Shown here: positions 21,649 through 32,095 of the stretch, piece after piece
Position numbering within the stretch: the first letter of the stretch is position 1
How the letters are laid out: each line of letters opens with the position of its first letter
Assembly (NCBI GenBank): GCA_009602735.1
Contig: WELA01011136.1
Coordinates: forward strand, 1,363,813-1,427,812
DNA from: Mesotaenium endlicherianum
Taxonomy: Eukaryota > Streptophyta > Zygnematophyceae > Zygnematales > Mesotaeniaceae
DNA: 64,000 nt
Direction: 5' to 3'
Notes under the pieces: generated by a model
What the model was told of the DNA's origin: nothing
Database searches by the model: none
What the model saw: only the letters and a program-made list of their open reading frames with translations
Program-made: the position numbers and the translations under genes

Positions 21649-23276
21649 CTACTTGCTTAATCTACCACGTATGTAGTCCTCGATCTGAAGCAGCTTTGGT
21701 GCGCGGCTGTAGAATTGGTTGAGAAGAAATTTGTTGCACGAGTCGACATTGTGTATCATTTTCAATATACACCCGCCCGTTTTAACACACGGAGGTTCTC
21801 TGCACTCGCCTTTAGCCACCAACTTCCCGTGCAACTTGCACTCTCTCCACACGGCACAGCTTGTCTTGGCAAGGGCCCACTCTTCGTCAACATCTCGACC
21901 GATGTTCTTCTTATTATTTCTGATGACATACCCGGGTAGATCCTGCGTCTCCCAGCAATACCTTTCCACCTGCACCGCTGCAATGATTTGGGACGCCGGT
22001 ATGACGACTGTATCCGCCTCTAGCGTGAAGGCCGGATGCAAAGTGGACTCGTCAATCACCAAGCATCTTCTCCGATCGCGTACAGGCTTGAGCGGCCTCT
22101 CAAGAGCCCATAAATACTCCGTGGTTCCCCCGGGTTCTCTCGCCTGCCCATGGGATGAGGGATGAGGTGCATGACGTGCACGAAGAGTCTTTCCACTCTG
22201 GCAACCCACACCTGCCCGTTCTTTCTCTCGACTCCTGTGGCTAAGCCGTTGGCGGCCACTGACACGTGATCCCCCACTCTGAAGGTCTCCTTGGGCCCTC
22301 CCTTAGAAGCCTTCTGGCACATGTATATGCGCCCATCAATCCATTCTTCGGCAGATACAATCTGCCGGCTTCCGTCCTCCTGGAGGCCATCACCCAGGAC
22401 CTTTTTGTTGAACCCCAAGAGGGAGCGGTAGTTCCACTCAATATTTTGCTTTGTGAGTCCTATTGTCTCCAACTCCACAAAAGAACGGTCTCGGTGTTTC
22501 TCTATCCAGCTGCACAGTTTCAATTCAAGGGAGGACCAGAGTGATAATCATTCATCACCACTTTGCTTGCCGCAAGCTTTCCCACCCATGTCGATGGCAT
22601 GCACAATGGACTTGCAAATTGCATGCGACGAGAATATGCAATATGAAGCAGGCAAGTATAGGAGCAATACCTGTTGCCGATAGCCCCATGGCAGAGCAAG
22701 ACTGAAGCCACCTGCACCCGCATGTAGACCTCCCTGGATCCGGCGGCCTTGCTGTTCTGCACCAGACGTATGTTTGCTTCCCCCGCATGAGGTCCCACGG
22801 CACTGAGTCTTCTCATAAAATTACTTCCTCTCACTGCCTCCGCCACATGGTTGGCCATTCCCATCAGCCGGGTGAGTGTGTGACCGTGGCCCTTGAAGAT
22901 GTCCATCGTGCACATTCTCTCCAGAGTCCTATACAGCAGCCACTTGGATCTAGCCTGGCAATTCCTATTATTGAGAGTCGGCATGTTGTTCTTCACGTAC
23001 TTGTGCTCGCTCTCAAAGGACTGGCCCCACAGGTGAACCATAGGGCCATATTGCTTCAAGGCAGTGCTATAATGTAGCAGAGAATGCATGTTGTGACTCG
23101 CGCCGTTGAGCTGAGCCGTGACCCCTGCCTCGGCATCAGCCTCTCGCGCAAGGAATGCCTCTACAAAGTCTCTGTGGTAGTCCTCTGCTAGCCTCTCTAT
23201 CTTGTCAACGTCCCTCTGGCTAAGGGAGCTTGCTAAGCAAACCTATATGAGCTTGCACAGCTTCATACAACGCTTG
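21649..23276 (-). pseudogene. 3' part of Tnp2-like transposase gene
   Basis: Read on the minus strand from the C insertion site leftward. An exon runs from about 23215 (RDVDKIERLAEDYHRDFVEA) into HSLLHYSTALKQYGPM and LWGQSFESEHKYVKN. Its H..GP..W..FE..H..K spacing resembles the conserved C-terminal part of Tnp2-type transposases. A later exon (about 22520-22060) contains WIEKHRDRSFVELETIG and FRVGDHVSVAANGLATGV. The final stretch reads EYLWALERPLKPVRDRRR to the end at 21649 in a different frame, so at least one frameshift lies near 22170. Introns are likely, for example a donor GTATTG after HGAIGNR. The gene continues at 32096-34600. Confidence 0.5.
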
Positions 23277-23997
23277 TGTAATGAATCAGTATACTGGTCG
23301 ATATAATGTTCATTTAAATAATATAGTTAAATAAGTTCAGCCTGCTGAACTCTAGTTAACAATCAGTCTGCTGGACTTTATACTTATTATCAGTTTAATG
23401 ACTTGGCCGGAAGTAGCAGGCTGAGGTCACCTTAAGTCAGCTTGCTGACACATTCTTTGACAGCCAGCTGACTTCCGTACTCGGTAGCAGCGAACTGCCT
23501 CGATATGCATCTAAGTGTGGTATGCTAGATGAATGGCCAGATGACATCCCTATGATGGATGGCGATTCGGGATGATGGGAGATGGCGGTGGATTTGGTTA
23601 ACCGAGGTCCTACCAACGTGGTTAACTCCCGGGTAGGCGGTGCCATCGCACTGACCGTTGAACAGTAAACTCATTCCATGTACATATGCTAGGCATTGCT
23701 CTCGAGTTCGGCATTCGGAAACGAGACCAACTCTCTTGTACAGCTTACTGAGAGAGATCTGAATCCAAGGCGAGAAGCCATTGATACGCACTGTCTTCTA
23801 ACCTTGCTTATGTATGAGTTTACTGATTTGCATTATTGATGCTAGTTTACTCGTATTTGATCGACGAGTATTATTCACTGCTAGTGTGTTGTCCTTTGCC
23901 GTTTAACCAGTTAACGGAAAATACCATAATGATTACTTGTTGATATAAAGATCTTTATTAATTGTTAATCGCCTATTTGGTAAGTCGATTCATTTCA
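23277..23997 (+). repeat. 5' LTR of element C
   Basis: It runs TGTAATGAATCAG...GATTCATTTCA, is bounded by the GCTTG duplication on the left and is followed by the primer site. A cluster of short palindromes lies at 23335-23470 (separate entry). Confidence 0.92.
23335..23470. repeat. Cluster of four short palindromes in the C LTR
   Basis: The palindromes are GTTCAG-CCTG-CTGAAC (23335-23350), AGTC-TGCTG-GACT (23365-23377), GTCAG-CTTG-CTGAC (23436-23449) and CAGC-CA-GCTG (23461-23470). Three share a CAGCxxGCTG-like core. The same positions hold equivalent palindromes in the other three LTRs of this family, even where flanking bases differ. Confidence 0.6.
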
Positions 23998-23998
23998 G

Positions 23999-24010
23999 TG
24001 GTATCAGAGC
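23999..24010 (+). promoter_or_regulatory. Primer binding site of element C
   Basis: TGGTATCAGAGC lies one base after the 5' LTR. It is the classic complement of plant initiator Met-tRNA. Confidence 0.9.
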
Positions 24011-24031
24011 AGTTATCACAGTCTTCTTTGT

Positions 24032-25510
24032 ATGGTAAGGACAAGGTCTCAAACTAGCAACACCCGAGACATGGAGAACCAAGATAACAAGAATGTCGAA
24101 AACCAGGCGGAAAGCCATGTAGCGAGAAACCGTACCTATTCTGAAGCAGTAGCAGATACTGCAGCTAGGGAGGCTGCAGATGAGGCAGCTGCTATTGCCG
24201 CAGTCGCAGCACAGCAAGCTGAGGAGGAGAGAGCCAGATTAGAAGCTGAACAAGTAGCAAAGGCCGCTGAAGATACAGAAAGGAGGGAAGGACAGCCAGC
24301 TGACGAGCGCACTGTTGAAGAACTTATGGCATCAAGGGCCAATGTTCTGAACCCACCTCCTGCTGTACAACTCAATGTACCCCTAGGTCAAATACGTGAC
24401 CGGCTGAATGCGGCAGAAATTGCTGCTGCAGGAGCGAGAGGGATTGTTGAGGACACTACTAAGCGAGTAGATGCCAATGCTGCTGCTGCATTTGCTAATC
24501 TACCACCCCAAAATGTAGACTTGGGAGCATTGTTCGTTCAGATGCAGTCGCAAATGGCGACCATGTATCAGTCCCAGCAGGAGGACAAAAGAATCATAAT
24601 GTCCCTACTCCGGGACAGAGACCAACTGGGGTCTCACACCACTAGTGGTGGTGGCCGAGGGCCTAGTAAGCCCAAGCCGAAACCTCCCCAGGACTATGAT
24701 CCTGAGGGAAACAGAAAATATTACCTGATCAAGTTTCTCGCGGATGTTGAGCAGTGGCTGGAGAACTACCCAGAACTGCAAGATTACGAGAAGGTCAGGC
24801 ACACCGGTGCGCTACTGAAAGGCAGTGCCGCAGACTGGTGGCTTTACTGGAAGGAAGAGCGTAAGGCTCGGCAACTCGGTGACCCTACGTGGGTAGAGTT
24901 TGTCGAGAAGTTGCATGAGAAGTTTGATGTCATCAACCAGCAGGAGAAAGCTATCTATGCGATGATCTCCCTGACACTGAAGCAGACCACTTCAGTTGCT
25001 GAGTTTGCTCAAAAGTTCCAAGAGAACATGATGAAGCAGCCTGATTTGCCAGAACGGTATAGGATAGCATACTTCAGGTATGGCTTGAAATCCGAGGTCT
25101 CTGGTCATTTTGCTGAGAAAAAGTATGAGAAACTGGCTGACTTGATCCAGGATGCTGACGCCTGGGATCAGCAGCAGTTCAATCACAAGCGCCAGAGTAA
25201 CGCTTTGGTGTCTAAGATTGTCAAAAAGCCCCACGGTTCCTACAATGCAGTTGAAGGAGACCAGGCTGAGGATAATCAGGGTGATGAATATGAGTATGAG
25301 TACAATGCTATTCAGTCTAGAGGTAGAGGTGGTCCCTCTCGAGGTGGCTATGGAAGGGGTGGTGGTAGGACTAAGCCGAGACCAGCCTCAGCAAAATCTA
25401 CTTGCTACCATTGTCAGCAGAAAGGCCACTACAGAGAACAGTGTCCGGTCAAGCACCTGCCTAAGGTCGAGAGAAAAGACCAGCCTTTAAAAGACAGCAA
25501 CAGTCAGTAA
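24032..25510 (+). CDS. gag: gag of element C
   Basis: A 492-residue open frame starts [10 protein letters not shown], soon after the primer site. The N-terminal third is Ala/Glu-rich and probably helical. The capsid region contains [20 protein letters not shown] and [20 protein letters not shown], as in plant Ty3 gag. An Arg/Gly-rich stretch ([17 protein letters not shown]) precedes one CCHC zinc knuckle, [14 protein letters not shown], at residues about 458-471, which binds RNA. pol follows in another frame, as is common in the family. D's gag is nearly identical. Confidence 0.9.
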   Translation: MVRTRSQTSNTRDMENQDNKNVENQAESHVARNRTYSEAVADTAAREAADEAAAIAAVAAQQAEEERARLEAEQVAKAAEDTERREGQPADERTVEELMASRANVLNPPPAVQLNVPLGQIRDRLNAAEIAAAGARGIVEDTTKRVDANAAAAFANLPPQNVDLGALFVQMQSQMATMYQSQQEDKRIIMSLLRDRDQLGSHTTSGGGRGPSKPKPKPPQDYDPEGNRKYYLIKFLADVEQWLENYPELQDYEKVRHTGALLKGSAADWWLYWKEERKARQLGDPTWVEFVEKLHEKFDVINQQEKAIYAMISLTLKQTTSVAEFAQKFQENMMKQPDLPERYRIAYFRYGLKSEVSGHFAEKKYEKLADLIQDADAWDQQQFNHKRQSNALVSKIVKKPHGSYNAVEGDQAEDNQGDEYEYEYNAIQSRGRGGPSRGGYGRGGGRTKPRPASAKSTCYHCQQKGHYREQCPVKHLPKVERKDQPLKDSNSQ

Positions 25511-25578
25511 TCCAGTCTACTGACTGTGAGGATGCTAGAGATAGTGAGTCGTCACTAGCTGCCCTCGTAGCAGGTATT

Positions 25579-28500
25579 ATGGGTCCTGCTGAACTGGATT
25601 CACTATGCATGCCTGACAACCAGATAAAGGAGACCATCAGCAATATAGACGTCCAGAGAGTGCACACTCTGGATGCTCTTGTTCCACCTGATGTCCAACA
25701 TTTCTTTGCTACGTCAGGAGAACAATGCGAAAGTCAGGAAAAGACAGTCCCCCCTATCCTACTGCATTGCATGATTGCAGGTAGGAAGGTGAGGGCATTT
25801 GTTGACGGAGGGGCGTCACATACTTTTATCCACAAGGACTTAGTTAAGCGGCTAAGGCTGCCTACTGTCACCCAAGGGAATAGAAAAATATTCCTTGGAG
25901 ATGCCTCAAGTATCCCGGGAGGAGTTATAACCAAGCCTATTGAGGTCCAGTTAGGTTCTGGCATTGCAGTTCTAACTGAAACGCTTACATTTGAGGTACT
26001 CAACACTGGCTTTTATGATCTTGTGCTAGGCAGGTGCTGGCTTAATAGACATCAAGCTAAAGTGTGTTGGAGCAGAGGTACAGTTAATGTGAGAGGAGCC
26101 AGTGATGGGCAGACTAACTTGGCACCCACCAGTGCTCTTCCTCTTGTCCTGTGTGGATGGCAAATGAAGGAAAAGAAGAGGCTTCCAGAAGGATGCAAGT
26201 TGCTGAATGCAATGGAGTTCGTCAAAAGCTGGAACCAGAAGGAGGACAGAATGTTCTGTCTGCTGCTAAGAGAGGTACCTCCTCAACCTGAAGAAGTGGT
26301 TGAGAAAAAGGTAAGCCCTCCGGAGCACCCTACTGCTGCAAACATTGTTGCTCAGTACACGGATGTATTTAATATGCCTCCAGGACTACCTCCTAAACGG
26401 GAAGTAGATCATAGGATTGATTTATTACCTGGTAGTCAGCCACCCTGGCAACGCACTTATGACTTGTCTTATGTGGAGAGCGAGGAGTTGAAAACACAGA
26501 TTGCAGAGCTTGAGGAAAATGGTTATATTTCTCCCAGTAAATCACCTTACGGCGCACCCATCCTATGTGTTAAGAAAAAGGATGGCAGTATGCGGATGTG
26601 TGTGGATTACAGAGCTCTAAATAGAATCACGGTAAAGAACAAGTATGCCTTACCCAAAATCGAGGACTTGCTTGATACCCTGTCTGGTGCTGAGGTGTTC
26701 AGTAAGATAGATCTCAAGAGTGGTTATCATCAAATCAGAATTGCTGAAGGGGATGAACACGACTGCCTTCCGCACACGCTATGGACACTATAAGTTCAAC
26801 GTGATGCCATTTGGACTGACTAATGCTCCTGCTACCTTCGTGGGTGCTATGAATGACATTTTCAAACCTTATTTGGATAAGTTTGTGCAAGTTGTCCTGC
26901 ATGATATTTTAATTTTCTCTAAAGATGAAGCTCAGCACACTGAACACTCAAAGACAGTCCTGGACACTCTGCGGAAAAATCACTTATATGCTAAAATGAG
27001 CAAGTGTGATTTCTTTAAGGAAAGTATTGAATTCTTAGGCCACGTTGTCAGTAAAGAGGGCATCAGTGTGGATCCTAAGAAAGTCCAGACCGGAAGGGAC
27101 TGGCCAGTACCACAGTCTGTCTCTGAAGTTAGATCTTTCCTCGGGTTGGCTAACTACTATAGGAGATTTATTGAGAATTATTCCACAAAGGCCAGTAAAC
27201 TGACTGACCTTACTAAGAAAGACATTGGGTATGTGTGGGGGGAAGAGCAGCAGGCTGCCTTCCAGACCCTTAAAGATGCCCTTTGTTCTGCCCCAGTGCT
27301 AGCCGTGTATGACCCCAGCAAACCGGTGCAGGTGGTTACTGATGCCTCTGATTTTGCCATGGGTGCTATTTTGTTGCAGCCTGCTGACAAAACCACAAAG
27401 GATGGTAAGGTACGGCAGGAGTGGCATCCTGTGTTGTATGAGTCTATGAAATTTAATCCAGCGGAGATTAATTACTCAGTGCATGATAAAGAGCTGCTAG
27501 CTATCATTCATGTACTCAAACAGTGGAGAGCATACTTACATGGTAAAGCTTTTAAGGTGATTACAGATCATCTAGCTCTGACCCACTTTCAGAAGAAGTC
27601 CAAGCTGTCGAGGAGGGAGAACCGCTGGAGCCAGATGCTGGAGCAGTTCCAAGTCCAGATCGACTACAAACCAGGGAAGTTGAATCCTGCTGATGCACTC
27701 TCTAGAAGACCTGACTTGCAAGAAAGGAACTTTAGTCAGCATACTGTAGATAAAGTCCTGTGTGCACTCACTTCACTAAAGGTGAAAAAGTCCTTCCTTG
27801 AACAACTTAGGAAAGCCTACCTTTCTGACCCAACATTTGAGCCCAGCCCCACTACTGGTATGTGTCGTGCTACCGCACTCGGGTATAAGCTCAAGGGAGG
27901 GGTCTGGGTGACTGAAACCACTTCAGGCAGGCTGAAGCTGGTCATTCCTAATAATTTGGAAATAAGGTCTCTCTTACTGAGTCAAGCTCATGACAGTCTC
28001 CTGGGTGGACATTTGGGGCAGGCCAAAACTGTTGGCAAACTGGCAAAACATTATCATTGGGAGGGGTTACCCCGGGAGGTCTTGAAATATGTCAAGTCCT
28101 GTGACCAGTGTCAGAGAAATAAGTCTCGGCACACACCACCCGGAGGTCTCTTGCAACCGCTACCCATCCCAGCGGGACGCTGGGAAACTATATCCATGGA
28201 CTGGGTGGTCTCACTACCAAGAACTGCCAACGGGCATGATTCAATACTGGTAGTCGTGGATAAACTGACAAAAATGGTCATTTTTATCCCCACAACTGTC
28301 AAAGTGACTGCACTCGAAACAGCGAGACAGTTTTACAACCATGTAGTATGCCAACATGGGCTCCCTTCTAATATCATCTCAGACAGAGACTCAAAATTCA
28401 CCTCTAAGTTCTGGAGAGCTTTAATGGGGTTAATGGGAGTCAAACAGCTGCTCAGCACAGCAAACCACCCTCAGACTGATGGGCAGACTGAAAGAACTAA

Positions 28501-29293
28501 CCGAGTTCTGCAGGAGGTGCTGAGAGCATATATTAACCAAAAACAAGATAATTGGGATGACCTGTTGCCTCAAATTCAGTTTGCGGTCAACAGTGCGGTG
28601 CACGCGTCAACGGGCAAAACTCCTTTTGAACTCAGCCTGGGTAGAGTCCCTAAGTCTCCTCTAGATGTGCTAGGGGAATCTTTAACTCACCCTGAAGGGA
28701 TTGACAACCCGGTCTCCCTCCAGTTAACTCAGGAGTTTGCTGACACCCTGTCAGAAGTCCAACGAAACTTGCACACGGCCCAAGAAAACCAACAAAAATA
28801 CGCTAATCACCACCGTCGGGAACTGACATTTTCCAAGGGCGATTTAGTCAAACTGCATTCTCAGCACCTGTACCTCCCTGGTGTGGTCAAGAAAAAGCTT
28901 GGCCCTGTCTGGGTCGGTCCATATTCGGTGGTCCGTCGTGTCGGTCAGAATGCTTACAAACTGAACATGTCAGCTGACTACAAGGGTCACCCGGTCTTTA
29001 ATGTCTCCTTCCTGGAACCATACATCAAAGGTGATACACTGTTCACAGGTCGGTTACCTGTCCAACCGGGACCGGTCCCCGCTGTCCGGGACGGCGACCC
29101 TGAGGAATATGAGGTCGATGAGATTTTAGACGCTCGCTCGGTCCGTCGATCGTCTAAATATGTCATGAAGTACCTCATCCAATGGAAGGGTTACGATGCC
29201 TCTGGGGACACTTGGGAATTTAAAGATCAGCTGACCCATGCCAAAGGGGCGTTGAAACGGTTCCACCTTCGGGCGGCTGGGGCACCTCCCTAA
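25579..29293 (+). pseudogene. pol: pol of element C: protease, RT, RNase H, integrase, chromodomain
   Basis: The protease has [13 protein letters not shown] (about 25797). RT has [27 protein letters not shown] and the NAPATF block (about 26500-26960). RNase H has [15 protein letters not shown] (about 27332) and ends [11 protein letters not shown]. Integrase has an HHCC zinc domain (about 27990-28130) and core blocks [21 protein letters not shown] and [13 protein letters not shown] (D, D, E). The C-terminal chromodomain (about 29095-29260) has [17 protein letters not shown]; in chromoviruses this directs integration to marked histones. The region has about one break. Confidence 0.85.
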
Positions 29294-29344
29294 CAGTCAT
29301 TTCAGTTGACACCGGAAGGTGACAGGAGGTCCTGTCTCCATATC

Positions 29345-29415
29345 AGTTGGAGGGAAATGTGTCAGTTAGTGACAGTTGTGACAGGCAGCCCACCTTTAAA
29401 TTTAAGTTGGAGGGA
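29345..29415 (+). repeat. Internal copies of the polypurine-tract motif
   Basis: AGTTGGAGGGA occurs at 29345-29355 and 29405-29415, between the chromodomain and the extra 3' gene. It equals the core of the true tract before the 3' LTR (AAGTTGGAGGGAT at 31358-31370). Element D has one copy in the same place (about 40924-40935). Confidence 0.6.
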
Positions 29416-29617
29416 GTGGTAGTCTCTGATCACCATATTACCCACTCAACCTGCGCTCACACTCACTTGCTCTCCAACTCAATTTTTCCTTATATTCGCT
29501 CACACCAGGTATTCCACTCTAGGAACTCTCCCGATCGCGTCCCTCTTCATCAAGGGCACTCAGTAGCGGCAAAATATCATGACTTCACTAACTGCATTGT
29601 GTTTATGATTGAGCAGG

Positions 29618-31285
29618 ATGACTCAAAAGTCGGAACTCAAGAGGAAGCGAAGGGCGGAAGAGGCACATGCAGAATACTTGCAATTCCGTGGAGACATCGC
29701 ATCATCTTCCATCACCGCTCGGGAATCACTACGACTCCAACAACAGCGGGAGGCACAGAAGAAGAAGGAGGAGGAGGAACAGGCCAGACTGAGGCAGGAA
29801 GAAATGGACAGAAAAGCTGCAGAGGAGGCTAAGAAAGCAGAGGAGGAGAGGCAAGCTGAGGAGAAGCGGAAGCAGCAGGCTGAAGAAGAAGAACAGAGGA
29901 GAATCAGCAGCTACCGCTACACGGTGCTGGGCAAGGGCTTTGATCTACTGGAGGAGGCCTTCAAGTATGCCCAGAGAAGTCGCAGTGAGTCGCAGATGGA
30001 AATCCTCCAGAAGGAAGGGGAGACATCTGAAAACTTTGACAAGCATATAGAGGTCGACACACGGCTCCTCCTCTACCACGATTACGCCAGAATGGTAGGA
30101 TATACCATCGGAGAGGCCAAGGCAATGGCCCAGGTGAACGAAGCAGGAGCGATCTCGATTCCTGGTATCTGGGGGGCAGATAGGGTCATCAGGATGATCC
30201 CCATGGACGCGGACAGCTTCAAGGACTCGACACCCCACAACAGGTTCAAGGCCATGTACAATGAGGTGGAGAGGAGGAGCTGGGAATTCTTGGCCAGGGA
30301 AACCAGTCAGCTGGACTTTGCAGGGCACTGGTACCCTTGTACTCTCAAAAAGACAGACGCTGCCTTCTTCCAAAAGTCCACTGATTGGCGGTGGATGACC
30401 ATCAACGTGAGGGACCAGCAGAATGACAAGGCGATGGATGAGGATTTCCTGACAGACCTAAACGGGAACATAGTATTGCCCCCTCACATTGCGGCTTGGG
30501 ATCCAAGATTGGATGGAGTCAGAGACTGCATGAGCCAAGAGATGCAGGGGGACAGAAGCAGGGCCCGAGAGTCATTCTCCAAAGGGAAGCACGCTTATGC
30601 CAAATGGGCAAGTAAGCAGGGGGAAAAGGACCTCTATGCGGTCCGGACTCAGCAGCCCCCACCAGCACCCAAAAGGGGAAGGTCAGTAGGATATTCTTTT
30701 TCTCGGGAGGAGCTGGAGCAGCGGACAGAGGAGACCCCAGAAGTCTCAGAGGAACCCGGGGACGGCGAGGAGGCGGAGTCGGAGGAAGACGAGGAGGAAG
30801 GCGAGGAGGAGGACACTAGCCCCGCCGTGATCCTGACACCTGCCACATCCCCTGTAAGGGAGAAGACGGGGTGGGCCCCGCCGCAACTCGCTCAAGAGGA
30901 GGATATCACTTGGCTGGGGACTGCCAGAGGACAGAGCCCATCTCCAGGCAAGGAGACCCAGTCAGACAGGGCAGACAGGAGGGCTGCTCGGGAGATAGCC
31001 AGAGGCCTGCCAGCATCTCCCTCGCAGAGAGGGCATGTACCCTTGGCTCATGTCATGCAACATCCTTCTGGGATGCCGGTATACGTACCTGTCAGTTTGA
31101 GGGCTGCCCAGGAGAAGGCTGCCTCCCTTCAGTTTCAGACTGTGCAGGAGGAAACAGCCCAGTTATTGCGTTCTCCGCCGGGTCCTTACACGGAACCTCC
31201 TTCTCTGACAGGCTTCAGAAGACCCCAAGACAGGAGGAGGTCTGGCTCCCCTGAGTATAGGGCCTCAGGGACATCTCCCTCCTAA
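29618..31285 (+). CDS. Extra 3' gene of element C, unknown function
   Basis: A 555-residue open frame lies between pol and the 3' LTR. The start ATG follows a possible splice acceptor (CAG at 29614-29616). Residues about 5-105 are very rich in Lys, Glu, Arg and Gln and probably form a coiled coil. Residues about 110-330 look globular and are shared with D: YHDYARMVGYT, GADRVIRMIPM, YNEVERRSWEF, LPPHIAAWDPRL and FSKGKHAYAKWA. An acidic stretch follows, then a Pro/Ser/Arg-rich tail with GHVPLAHVMQHPSGMPVYV and LRSPPGPYTEP. I see no signal peptide or membrane segment, so it does not look like an envelope. I recognise no family. Confidence 0.75.
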   Translation: MTQKSELKRKRRAEEAHAEYLQFRGDIASSSITARESLRLQQQREAQKKKEEEEQARLRQEEMDRKAAEEAKKAEEERQAEEKRKQQAEEEEQRRISSYRYTVLGKGFDLLEEAFKYAQRSRSESQMEILQKEGETSENFDKHIEVDTRLLLYHDYARMVGYTIGEAKAMAQVNEAGAISIPGIWGADRVIRMIPMDADSFKDSTPHNRFKAMYNEVERRSWEFLARETSQLDFAGHWYPCTLKKTDAAFFQKSTDWRWMTINVRDQQNDKAMDEDFLTDLNGNIVLPPHIAAWDPRLDGVRDCMSQEMQGDRSRARESFSKGKHAYAKWASKQGEKDLYAVRTQQPPPAPKRGRSVGYSFSREELEQRTEETPEVSEEPGDGEEAESEEDEEEGEEEDTSPAVILTPATSPVREKTGWAPPQLAQEEDITWLGTARGQSPSPGKETQSDRADRRAAREIARGLPASPSQRGHVPLAHVMQHPSGMPVYVPVSLRAAQEKAASLQFQTVQEETAQLLRSPPGPYTEPPSLTGFRRPQDRRRSGSPEYRASGTSPS

Positions 31286-31335
31286 GGGCAGCAGGCTGGG
31301 GACAAGAGGGACAGCACGCTGTTATTAGTGTTAGT

Positions 31336-31352
31336 GTTGTCGAGGCGACAAC
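31336..31352 (+). other. Perfect hairpin before the polypurine tract of C
   Basis: GTTGTCG-AGG-CGACAAC is a 7-bp stem with a 3-base loop, 5 bases before the AAGTTGGAGGGAT tract. It is identical in D at 42896-42912. A0 has a related hairpin with a TCGAGGACG loop in the same place. Confidence 0.7.
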
Positions 31353-31357
31353 ATGAT

Positions 31358-31370
31358 AAGTTGGAGGGAT
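31358..31370 (+). promoter_or_regulatory. Polypurine tract of element C
   Basis: AAGTTGGAGGGAT directly precedes the 3' LTR start TGTAATGAAT. D has the same tract. Confidence 0.75.
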
Positions 31371-32090
31371 TGTAATGAATCAGTATACTGGTTGACATAA
31401 TATTCATTTAAATAATATAGTTAAATAAGTTCAGCCTGCTGAACTCTAGTTAACAATCAGTCTGCTGGACTTTATACTTATTATCAGTTTAATGACTTGG
31501 CCGGAAGTAGCAGGCTGAGGTCACCTTAAGTCAGCTTGCTGACACATTCTTTGACAGCCAGCTGACTTCCGTACTCGGTAGCAGCGAACTGCCTCGATAT
31601 GCATCTAAGTGTGGTATGCTAGATGAATGGCCAGATGACATCCCTATGATGGATGGCGATTCGGGATGATGGGAGATGGCGGTGGATTTGGTTAACCGAG
31701 GTCCTACCAACGTGGTTAACTCCCGGGTAGGCGGTGCCATCGCACTGACTGTTGAACAGTAAACTCATTCCATGTACATACGCTAGACATTGCTCTCGAG
31801 TTCGGCATTCGGAAACGAGGCCAACTCTCTTGTACAGCTTACTGAGAGACATCTGAATCCAAGGCAAGAAGCCATTGATACGCACTGTCTCCTAACCTTG
31901 CTTATGTATGAGTTTACTGATTGCATTATTGATGCTAGTTTACTCGCATTTGACTTACGAGTACTATTCACTGCTAGTGGGTTGTCCTTTGCCGTTTAAC
32001 CAGTTAACGGAAAATACCATAAAGATTTCTTGCTGATATAAAAATCTTTATTAATTGTTAATCGCTTATTGGATAAGCAGAATCATTTCA
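31371..32090 (+). repeat. 3' LTR of element C
   Basis: It runs TGTAATGAATCAG to ...AATCATTTCA and is followed immediately by the GCTTG duplication (32091-32095). It differs from the 5' LTR at roughly 25 positions by hand count. Confidence 0.92.
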
Positions 32091-32095
32091 GCTTG

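Larger units (their letters stand above)
23277..32090 (+). mobile_element. Element C: Ty3/gypsy chromovirus with an extra 3' gene, full length
   Basis: LTRs of about 720 bp flank gag, pol with a chromodomain, and an additional downstream gene. The 5-bp target duplication GCTTG is intact at 23272-23276 and 32091-32095. By hand the two LTRs differ at roughly 25 of about 720 positions, so it is fairly young on a geological scale but not fresh. It looks structurally complete, with about one break in pol. It inserted into the transposase gene of the DNA transposon. Confidence 0.9.

Noticed and set aside
23335-23470. CRISPR-like short palindromic repeats
   Set aside because: Spacing is uneven, units differ, and there is no spacer/repeat regularity. 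These are LTR palindromes in a eukaryotic retroelement.
23525-23791. An 88-codon minus-strand frame repeated in the LTRs of C and D
   Set aside because: It is conserved only because the LTRs are copies of one another. It lies in LTR sequence without coding signals.
23999-24010. tRNA-derived gene at the primer site
   Set aside because: Only the 12-base primer complement matches. No tRNA arms or internal promoter boxes surround it.
29618-31285. Extra 3' gene of C as an envelope gene
   Set aside because: There is no signal peptide, membrane segment or Cys-rich ectodomain. The product is charged and soluble-looking.
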